From Chloroflexota bacterium (GTDB lineage Bacteria; Chloroflexota; Anaerolineae; Anaerolineales; Anaerolineaceae): 11,298 nt of DNA. The stretch lies in the NCBI GenBank assembly GCA_021796375.1, contig JAJYJF010000032.1, positions 1-11,298 on the forward strand, given 5' to 3'. This document shows positions 1-4,807 of the stretch, one piece after another. A program made the position numbers and the translations under genes. Below the pieces are notes generated by a model. That model saw only the letters and a program-made list of their open reading frames with translations. It had not been told where the DNA came from and searched no databases. The number at the start of each line of letters is the position of its first letter. The stretch's first letter is position 1.

Positions 1-368
1 GTGATCATCGTCCCATTGAACCAACCGATAAAAACACCCACCCCGAGCAGGATTGCGATCGCCAGCCAGGGATTCATCTGGATGCCCAGGCCATTATCGG
101 GCGGGCCGGGGCGTACCGTCAGCCAGGCTCCGAGCAGCGCGCATAGCGCCACCGTCGACTCGACAGACAGGTCGATATTCTTCGTAATCAAAACAAACGA
201 CTCGCCAATCACTACCAGGCCCAGAATCGCGGCCTCGAATAAGATGTTCAGCAGGTTCGCCAGGCTTGCATAGGCAGGCGACATGCTTGAAAAGAAAATT
301 ACCACCACAACGAGCATCACCCAGATTAAGTTATCCAGGACCGCCGGAATGTATTTACGCACATCCAT
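1..368 (-). CDS. RbsC-type sugar ABC transporter permease, second copy (partial)
   Basis: Inner-membrane permease of a ribose/xylose-type ABC importer (BPD_transp_2 family). Only the first 122 residues are visible; the rest lies beyond position 1. Translation from the ATG at 366-368 gives a short basic N-terminus (MDVRKY), a hydrophobic first helix (about residues 14-30), a second helix ending in SFVLITKNIDLSVEST, and a third and fourth reaching IGWFNG near residue 115. It matches the upstream permease along its whole visible length (DNLIW, SFVLIT, DLSxEST, ALLGAWL, IGWFNG), so the two are paralogues from a tandem duplication that have since diverged. It starts 46 nt after the first permease ends, with a purine-rich stretch (GGGAAAGG) slightly far upstream as the likely ribosome binding site. 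It probably pairs with the first permease to form a heterodimeric channel, though two alternative homodimers cannot be excluded. Confidence 0.9.
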   Translation of the reverse strand, partial: MDVRKYIPAVLDNLIWVMLVVVVIFFSSMSPAYASLANLLNILFEAAILGLVVIGESFVLITKNIDLSVESTVALCALLGAWLTVRPGPPDNGLGIQMNPWLAIAILLGVGVFIGWFNGTMI

Positions 369-414
369 GGAATGGCCAGCCTTTCCCTTTCAGTAGATAT
401 CCTGCACGCACCGA

Positions 415-1452
415 TTAATCTCCGCTGACCGCTTCAGCCGAGGGCTTTTTCTCAAGCTTCGTTAGAGGAACCACCTGGGAAGAGATGTAGCGAATCTTTT
501 GGGAGTCGATCAGCATCGCGATCAGGATGATCAGACCGCTGGCGATCTCAATCCAGAAGGTCGAAATACGCAGCAAGCTGAGCCCCGAGTTGATGGTGGA
601 GAGCAGCAGCACGCCGCCAAAAGCGCCGAACATGCTACCGCGCCCACCGTTCAGGCTGATCCCGCCGATAACGCAGGCGGCCATGACCTCGAAGATATCG
701 CCCTTGCCCATGTTCTGGACGATTACGCCGGACCGTCCGGCCAACATGAGACCTGCAACGGCAGCCAGAACACCACTGATCAGGTAGGCCTGGCGGATTC
801 TCCGGTCAGGATCGATCCCGGCCGCCAGGGCTGCGTCCGGGCTGCCGCCCACCGCATACAGGCTGCGGCCAAAGGGGCGGAACTGCAAGATAATGTAACC
901 GACGGCGAAAGCTATCACCATTGCGATGACGGCTACCGGTATCGGACCAAACGATGCTGCTCCAAGAAATTTAAATTCATCGGGAAGGCGCGCCATGGTA
1001 TTCCCTGCGGTGATCGGCATCATCACGCCACGTACCATGAGCAGCATCGCCAGGGTAACAATGAAGTTATTCATCTTCAACCGGGTGATTAAAAACCCGT
1101 TGAACCACCCGATAGCCAGTCCGATCAGCAGGATGGCTACGATACCGATATAAGGGCTGAGCAGCAAACCGCCGCCGAATGTTGGCGCTCCCTTGGGCAA
1201 GATCAACCACGCCCCAAGCAGGGCACTGAGTCCCAGGGTCGATTCTGAGGACAGATCGAAATTGCCGGTGATGAGAACAAAGCTCTGGCCCACCACCAGG
1301 ATCCCCAACACCGTCGAATGCAGCAGAATGTTCGTCAGATTCATCGGCATGAAGAAACGGTCGGAGAGAAGGGCGAACAGGAGGACGACCAGGAGCAGTA
1401 AGAACCAGATAAGGTTGTTGAGGATCCAGACAATTCTCTTTCGGTTGTTCAT
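415..1452 (-). CDS. RbsC-type sugar ABC transporter permease, first copy
   Basis: Integral membrane subunit, 345 residues, the normal length for RbsC/XylH/MglC-type permeases. It has about eight to ten hydrophobic segments, the first at residues 8-30 after a basic MNNRKR start. Family landmarks are visible: SFVLITGNFDLSSEST (57-72), the cytoplasmic ATPase-contact loop around GRSLYAVGGSPDAALAAGI (195-213), and VIGGISLNGGRGS (261-273). E. coli RbsC has Gly in the DLSVGS motif; both permeases here have Glu. The hydrophilic C-terminal tail is Lys-rich. The start codon overlaps the ATPase stop by four bases (ATGA, 1449-1452), indicating translational coupling, and an AAGGAG lies within the end of the ATPase gene. 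It moves the sugar delivered by the lipoprotein encoded at 3104-4249. The substrate cannot be read from the permease. Confidence 0.95.
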   Translation of the reverse strand: MNNRKRIVWILNNLIWFLLLLVVLLFALLSDRFFMPMNLTNILLHSTVLGILVVGQSFVLITGNFDLSSESTLGLSALLGAWLILPKGAPTFGGGLLLSPYIGIVAILLIGLAIGWFNGFLITRLKMNNFIVTLAMLLMVRGVMMPITAGNTMARLPDEFKFLGAASFGPIPVAVIAMVIAFAVGYIILQFRPFGRSLYAVGGSPDAALAAGIDPDRRIRQAYLISGVLAAVAGLMLAGRSGVIVQNMGKGDIFEVMAACVIGGISLNGGRGSMFGAFGGVLLLSTINSGLSLLRISTFWIEIASGLIILIAMLIDSQKIRYISSQVVPLTKLEKKPSAEAVSGD

Positions 1453-2969
1453 AAGGCCTCACGCTCTCCTTCAACCGCCATTAAGATTTTTTCCGCGGCA
1501 AAGTTCGGGTCGCCAACTTTGAATTCCGCGACAATTGCCCCGTTGTACATGACCAGGATGCGGTCGCAAACGTCCAGCATCTCGCGGATCTCTTCAGAGA
1601 CAATCACGCTCGAGACGCCCTGCCTGGAGAGCTGGTCGATAATCTTCATGATCTCGACCTTGGCCTGCACATCCACCCCCTGGGTTGGCTCATCCAGGAA
1701 CAGGACGCGCGGTTCGGCGGAGACCAGCTTGGCGAATACCACTTTCTGCTGGTTGCCGCCGCTCAGGAACTCGACTGGCTGGTTTACCGAAGGCGTCTTG
1801 ATCCCAAGCTTCTCAACGAAGGAAAGGATGTGCTTCCGTTCTCGCCCGGTGTCGAGCAGGCCGAAGCGGCTGGTGAGCCGCTTCAGGATCGAGAAGGTCA
1901 CGTTCTCGCCCACCGGGCGCATACCAACGATGCCCATCCCGTGCCGGTCGCGCGGAAGGTAAGCGACACCGGCATCAAGAGCCGCCTCCGGTTCATCAGG
2001 GTGATACGGCTTCCCATTCAGGACGACCTGCCCCTTGCCCAAAGGCTCCAAGCAGTACAATCCGCGGGCCAGGTTCGCCTTCCCACAGCCCTCCAGACCG
2101 GTGAGTCCGAGGACCTCCCCCTCGTGAATGACAAGATCGATATCTTGATAGAAACCTGGGCGGTTCAGCCCGTGGATCTCCAGGACCGTTTTTCCGGACC
2201 CGTTCCGCGATTCGCGGTGGAACTGCTCCACCCGTGTACCGCTGATCAGGCGAATGAGCTCGGCCTGGTCCAGGTTGGCGACTTTGTAATCGCCGACGAT
2301 CTGGCCGTCGCGCATCACGGTCACCACTTCACACAGCTCGAATACCTCTTCGATGTAATGCGAGATATACACGAAAGCCACGCCCTGCTGGCTCTGCCGC
2401 CGGACGAAATCAAACAGCATGTTGACCTCGTCTTTGGGCAGGGGTGCGGTTGCTTCATCCAGAATAATGGTATGGGCATTTGCAAAAAGGGCTTTGGCAA
2501 TTTCGATAATTTGCTTTTCCGCAACGGTCAGATCTTCAACCTTCCGCTCGACGTCTATCTCCAGACCCAGTGTATTCAGGCGCTTGCGAGCTTCGTCATT
2601 CAAGCGCTTCCAGGCCATGAAACCGCTTCCCCCGGTCAGGGGATTCCCCAGGAAGATATTCTCGGCAATCGAGAGCGCTGGAACGAGCTGCGAATGCTGA
2701 TGGACAAATGCAATCCCCAGCTGGCGGGCGCGCTCGGTGGTCATCGGGTGGATCAGCTGGCCGTTGACGTAGATCTTGCCCTCTTCTGGCTGGTAAATGC
2801 CCGCCAGGACGTTCATGAGGGTGCTCTTCCCGGCCCCGTTCTTCCCAACCAGGGAGCGCAGCTCGCCGGGTTTCAGCTCAAAGTTAACGTGATCCAGAGC
2901 GCGCACGCCCGGGAACATTTTTACGATATCCTGCATCTGCACGACAAACGGGCTGTCTGAAGCAACCAT
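1449..2969 (-). CDS. Sugar ABC transporter ATP-binding protein, two fused ABC domains (RbsA/MglA type)
   Basis: Cytoplasmic ATPase that powers the importer, 506 residues, the usual length of this double-domain family. Domain 1 has a canonical Walker A, GKNGAGKST (42-50), a Q-loop Gln at 91, a degenerate signature LTVAEKQ (147-153), Walker B ending in ILDEA (169-173), and a switch His in YISHY (His204). Domain 2 has a degenerate Walker A, GLEGCGKAN (291-299), a canonical signature LSGGNQQ (402-408) and Walker B FLDEPTQGVD (424-433), but no switch His (VSEEI). This is the normal asymmetry of RbsA/MglA proteins: one intact ATP site is built from the domain 1 Walker A and the domain 2 signature. 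One variation is DEATAPL where the family usually has DEPTAAL. The ATG at 2967-2969 follows a purine-rich GAAGAGCGGAG. Its stop overlaps the first permease start. Confidence 0.96.
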   Translation of the reverse strand: MVASDSPFVVQMQDIVKMFPGVRALDHVNFELKPGELRSLVGKNGAGKSTLMNVLAGIYQPEEGKIYVNGQLIHPMTTERARQLGIAFVHQHSQLVPALSIAENIFLGNPLTGGSGFMAWKRLNDEARKRLNTLGLEIDVERKVEDLTVAEKQIIEIAKALFANAHTIILDEATAPLPKDEVNMLFDFVRRQSQQGVAFVYISHYIEEVFELCEVVTVMRDGQIVGDYKVANLDQAELIRLISGTRVEQFHRESRNGSGKTVLEIHGLNRPGFYQDIDLVIHEGEVLGLTGLEGCGKANLARGLYCLEPLGKGQVVLNGKPYHPDEPEAALDAGVAYLPRDRHGMGIVGMRPVGENVTFSILKRLTSRFGLLDTGRERKHILSFVEKLGIKTPSVNQPVEFLSGGNQQKVVFAKLVSAEPRVLFLDEPTQGVDVQAKVEIMKIIDQLSRQGVSSVIVSEEIREMLDVCDRILVMYNGAIVAEFKVGDPNFAAEKILMAVEGEREAL

Positions 2970-2994
2970 AAGCTCCGCTCTTCTTTCCTACCAG

Positions 2995-3017
2995 CTCCCC
3001 CCGATGGATTCGGGGAG
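2995..3017 (-). other. Small GC-rich stem-loop before the ATPase gene
   Basis: CCCCGA (2999-3004) pairs with TCGGGG (3010-3015) around a 5-nt loop, with an outer CT/AG pair if two bases bulge. It sits about 25 nt upstream of the ATPase start and next to the larger 14-bp hairpin. There is no U-tract on the minus strand, so it is not a standard intrinsic terminator. It may contribute to mRNA processing or limit ATPase translation. Confidence 0.5.
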
Positions 3018-3025
3018 TTTCTAGG

Positions 3026-3067
3026 TCCTGCCCCGTGCCCGCACGAATTTCTAGGCACGGGGCAGGA
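3026..3067 (-). other. Perfect 14-bp stem-loop between the binding-protein and ATPase genes
   Basis: Arms 3026-3039 and 3054-3067 are exact reverse complements (TCCTGCCCCGTGCC and its complement) around a 14-nt loop. It lies 36 nt after the stop of the lipoprotein gene, in the 134-nt gap before the ATPase gene. Neither strand has a T-run after the stem, so simple termination is unlikely. In malE-malF style operons, hairpins here protect the upstream mRNA from 3' exonucleases and raise the amount of binding protein. That role is inferred from position. It could also be one copy of a dispersed genomic palindrome. Confidence 0.75.
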
Positions 3068-3103
3068 TTGTTAAATCATGGTGTTAACTGATCAGGGGTT
3101 GTG

Positions 3104-4249
3104 TTATTTCACAACGTAGTTCGCCCACAGGCCCGGGTTATCAGCGTTGGCCGCCGTAACCGCAGTTGTCGCCAGGAAGCACGTGGGGGTACCATCCGAA
3201 TTCTTCTTAATCTGGGCCGGGGACCACAGGGCGCCTTCCTGGGTGAATTGACCCTCCTGGACAGGCTTTCCGTTCAATTCCTGATCGATGAAGTTGACGA
3301 CCAGACCGAAGTCAGGAATAGGCTGGTTGGAGGATTCATCCGCCCATCCATCCTTGATGGCCTGAACGCCGGCAGGCGAGCCATCGACGGAGGTCAGGAT
3401 AATGTGGCCTTTTTGGCCAACCTTGAAGAGCTTGTTGGCGGCCTTGAGCTCGGCCAGGGTACCGGAGATGTAAACCGCATCGGAGTGCATGTAGATCCCA
3501 TCGAGGTCGGGGGTGGCGGTCAGGACTTCGCGGACTGCCTCGGCGCCCTTCTGGGCATCCCAGTTGCCAACCTTCTGGATGACCTTGATGTTGGGGAACT
3601 TGTCGACGATGTCATGGAATCCGTCGCGGCGCTTCTGACCAACATCCTGTCCCAGATCACCGGTGATCTCCAGGACGGTGCCCTTCTCAGAGCCGTATTT
3701 CGCCTTAAGGGCATCGACCATAGCCTGCCCGGCCTGCTGGCCAGCGAGGAAGTTGTCCGACTCGATCGTCATGTTGATGGCGCAGCCAGTCGGCGCACGG
3801 TCAATGGTGTAGAAGGGGATATTCGCGGCCTTCGCCTTGGCAGCGCCGGCGCAGATTGCAGCGCTATCCTGAGGGACGGCAACAATCGCGCTGACACCCT
3901 GGGCGATGAGCTGGTCAATGTCATCGTTCTGCTTCTGAGCATCGCCGTTGGAGTTCGTTACGGAAACCTGCCAGCCTTTCTTCTGAGCATAGCGGAGCAG
4001 TGTCTCCTGAATGTTGATCTGACCACCGACAAGACCCGGCGCAGCGTATCCGATGGTGATGACCTTCTTCCCGGGTACAGGCGTTGCCTGGACGACCACG
4101 GTGGATTGAACGACCTGGGTCTGGACCACGACCTGGGTCTGGACGACGACCTGTGGGGTGGCCGGCGCAGCAGGCGCGGCTGGCGCGCAGGCTGCCATAA
4201 CCATCGACAGGACAACCACAAAAGCGATTAAGGTGAACCGAGTTTTCAT
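3104..4249 (-). CDS. Sugar ABC transporter substrate-binding lipoprotein (RbsB type)
   Basis: Extracytoplasmic sugar receptor of the importer, 381 residues from the ATG at 4247-4249. The N-terminus is a lipoprotein signal: MKTR, a hydrophobic core, then MAAC with the lipidated Cys at 21. An Ala/Pro stretch (22-32) and a Val/Gln/Thr-rich linker with a VVQTQV repeat (33-58) tether the binding domain. From residue 62 it is a type I periplasmic binding fold (Peripla_BP_4). Positions matching RbsB sugar contacts are visible: TIDR (148-151), ESDN (163-166), SVDG (287-290) and Gln309 in NQP. This supports an aldopentose- or hexose-like ligand without naming it. The ATG was chosen over an upstream GTG at 4294 because it is preceded by AAGGAG and gives a proper signal peptide. 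It is the first gene of the transport block, after the long control region. Confidence 0.95.
   Translation of the reverse strand: MKTRFTLIAFVVVLSMVMAACAPAAPAAPATPQVVVQTQVVVQTQVVQSTVVVQATPVPGKKVITIGYAAPGLVGGQINIQETLLRYAQKKGWQVSVTNSNGDAQKQNDDIDQLIAQGVSAIVAVPQDSAAICAGAAKAKAANIPFYTIDRAPTGCAINMTIESDNFLAGQQAGQAMVDALKAKYGSEKGTVLEITGDLGQDVGQKRRDGFHDIVDKFPNIKVIQKVGNWDAQKGAEAVREVLTATPDLDGIYMHSDAVYISGTLAELKAANKLFKVGQKGHIILTSVDGSPAGVQAIKDGWADESSNQPIPDFGLVVNFIDQELNGKPVQEGQFTQEGALWSPAQIKKNSDGTPTCFLATTAVTAANADNPGLWANYVVK
4110..4153 (-). repeat. 18-bp in-frame tandem repeat encoding the lipoprotein linker
   Basis: The plus-strand unit ACGACCTGGGTCTGGAC repeats with an 18-nt period at 4110 and 4128, and a third partial copy starts at 4146. 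In protein it gives VVQTQV repeats directly after the Ala/Pro stretch that follows the lipid anchor. Because the period is a multiple of three, copy-number change would lengthen or shorten the tether without a frameshift. Confidence 0.8.
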
Positions 4250-4261
4250 GTGCTTTCTTTT

Positions 4262-4267
4262 CTCCTT
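4262..4267 (-). promoter_or_regulatory. Ribosome binding site deciding the lipoprotein start
   Basis: AAGGAG on the minus strand, 12 nt before the ATG at 4249. It lies downstream of the alternative GTG at 4294, which has no such sequence, so it supports MKTRF as the true N-terminus. Confidence 0.75.
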
Positions 4268-4303
4268 CTTATATCTGATTAGGCAATGAAGCACGAGCCA
4301 TGA

Positions 4304-4322
4304 TTGGTCAAACGGTTACCAA
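4304..4322. promoter_or_regulatory. Imperfect palindrome in the leader (possible operator, site D)
   Basis: TTGGT (4304-4308) and ACCAA (4318-4322) are exact complements around a 9-nt spacer. The same stretch contains AAACGGTTAC (4310-4319), which fits AANCGNTTNC, the core shared with sites A to C, but lacks the outer G. It lies about 55 nt upstream of the lipoprotein start, well inside the leader. It could be a roadblock operator or an RNA feature. Confidence 0.35.
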
Positions 4323-4343
4323 AATCTCAATTCCCTTTTTCTC

Positions 4344-4352
4344 TCACCTCCT
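4344..4352 (-). promoter_or_regulatory. Isolated Shine-Dalgarno-like sequence in the leader
   Basis: The minus strand reads AGGAGGTGA, fully complementary to the usual 3' end of 16S rRNA, 94 nt upstream of the lipoprotein start codon. No ATG or GTG lies at normal spacing after it. A TTG 16 nt beyond AGGAGG would give only a four-codon ORF. It may be a ribosome standby site, the start of a tiny leader peptide, or chance in a purine-rich leader. Confidence 0.35.
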
Positions 4353-4566
4353 CTCATCCGGCCACGTGAATCATGGGGGTTATTAGGCCAGAACCAGCTG
4401 ATGATGCGAATTAGAAACCGGTAAGGAACTGGACAGGTGCGCGGAGGGAAATTTCTATACCGCTAAATACTCCGCGGTTGATCAGGGGATAATAATTAGA
4501 CCAAGGAAATCCTGAAGCCAGGAAAATAAACGTGAAAAAAGTAGAATGGATTGAAAACGGTGGAGA

Positions 4567-4604
4567 AAAATAACTGCACAATTTTTCACCAGTGCAATTA
4601 TTTT
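4567..4604 (-). promoter_or_regulatory. Inverted repeat at the predicted transcription start (operator, 5' hairpin or attenuator)
   Basis: Arms 4567-4579 and 4592-4604 match at 12 of 13 positions around a 12-nt centre. The one mismatch becomes a G-U pair in minus-strand RNA. The -10 box ends at 4614, so transcripts would begin near 4607, and the hairpin would form the very 5' end of the mRNA. After the second arm the RNA is U-rich (UUAUUUUUCU), so it could also act as a weak terminator. As DNA, a palindrome spanning about +3 to +41 is also a classic repressor position. Confidence 0.55.
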
Positions 4605-4613
4605 CCTGCTCTT

Positions 4614-4641
4614 ATTATACGAGATTATTTACTCGAGTCAA
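4614..4641 (-). promoter_or_regulatory. Sigma-70-type promoter P2 for the transport operon
   Basis: Minus strand: -35 TTGACT (4636-4641, 5 of 6 to consensus), 16-nt spacer, and -10 TATAAT (4614-4619, perfect). It is oriented toward the lipoprotein gene, with a predicted start near 4607. Site C is centred about 59 nt upstream of that start, a spacing typical of class I activators. The surrounding AT-rich sequence supports the call. Confidence 0.75.
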
Positions 4642-4659
4642 TAAGAAATTCTCAACCTA

Positions 4660-4671
4660 CAAAACGTTTGC
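4660..4671. promoter_or_regulatory. CG-centred operator-like palindrome, site C
   Basis: CAAAACGTTTGC contains the exact palindrome AAACGTTT (4662-4669) and overlaps a second exact palindrome, TTTGCGCAAA (4667-4676). It matches the AANCGNTTNC core of sites A and B, with C instead of G at the outer left position. It lies between P1 and P2: just downstream of the P1 start and about 59 nt upstream of the P2 start. Confidence 0.5.
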
Positions 4672-4686
4672 GCAAAGGATTGCTTT

Positions 4687-4715
4687 ATTGTAGCACGGAG
4701 CGGAATCGTTTTCAA
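4687..4715 (-). promoter_or_regulatory. Sigma-70-type promoter P1, upstream of P2
   Basis: Minus strand: -35 TTGAAA (4710-4715), 17-nt spacer, and -10 TACAAT (4687-4692). Both boxes are 5 of 6 to consensus at the optimal spacing, in the same direction as P2. The predicted start is near 4680. The operator-like site B overlaps the -35 box and site C lies just after the start, so this promoter looks built for repression. Confidence 0.6.
4702..4713. promoter_or_regulatory. CG-centred operator-like palindrome, site B
   Basis: GGAATCGTTTTC fits the full pseudo-palindrome GNAANCGNTTNC. With its flanks it resembles a catabolite-responsive (cre) element, which a LacI/GalR-family protein binds. It overlaps the -35 box of P1 and is 42 bp, four helical turns, from site C. 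Confidence 0.5.
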
Positions 4716-4760
4716 CAGAACTGCATCGCAGACTTCTGACGGGATACTTGATTCCCAACC

Positions 4761-4772
4761 GCAAGCGTTTTC
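4761..4772. promoter_or_regulatory. CG-centred operator-like palindrome, site A
   Basis: GCAAGCGTTTTC fits GNAANCGNTTNC in full, with a central CG as in LacI/GalR-family operators. It lies 59 bp from site B and 36 nt downstream of the kinase stop codon. An upstream auxiliary operator allowing looping is possible, but binding is not shown by sequence alone. Confidence 0.45.
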
Positions 4773-4807
4773 TGACTCGGATAAATTTCCAATCTGGGAC
4801 TGGGTTT

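Larger units (their letters stand above)
4250..4807. other. 558-nt intergenic control region between catabolic and transport blocks
   Basis: No credible protein gene was found here on either strand. The region is AT-richer than its flanks, especially 4490-4700. It holds two tandem promoter-like sequences directed at the transport genes, four copies of a CG-centred pseudo-palindrome, a strong inverted repeat at the predicted transcription start, and an isolated Shine-Dalgarno-like sequence. From the downstream promoter to the lipoprotein start codon, the leader would be about 358 nt. I recognise no known riboswitch or small RNA in it. No convincing intrinsic terminator follows the kinase gene, so some read-through from the catabolic operon is likely. 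Confidence 0.8.

Noticed and set aside
1830..2960. 376-codon open frame on the plus strand over the ATPase gene
   Set aside because: The opposite strand carries all Walker and signature motifs in order; this frame shows no domain and is a by-product of GC-rich coding sequence.
3026..3067. 14-bp hairpin as a Rho-independent terminator
   Set aside because: No T-run follows the stem on the minus strand, and the ATPase gene downstream has no evident promoter of its own, so complete termination there would be self-defeating.
3101..4231. 376-codon open frame on the plus strand, antisense to the lipoprotein gene
   Set aside because: The minus frame has a lipobox, RbsB motifs and a ribosome site. 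The plus frame has no recognisable family, is Gly/Asp-rich low complexity, and follows from codon bias of the real gene.
4250..4294. Earlier GTG start for the lipoprotein (adds 15 residues)
   Set aside because: It lacks a ribosome binding site and would place KKEKRKH before the signal peptide; the ATG at 4249 has AAGGAG and gives a proper lipoprotein signal.
4551..4739. 62-codon plus-strand frame in the intergenic region
   Set aside because: It covers both predicted promoters and the inverted repeat, has no clear ribosome site and no recognisable protein features.
4741..4756. GGGA/TCCC hairpin after the kinase gene as an operon terminator
   Set aside because: Only four base pairs with an 8-nt loop and no U-run downstream on the minus strand; too weak to call.
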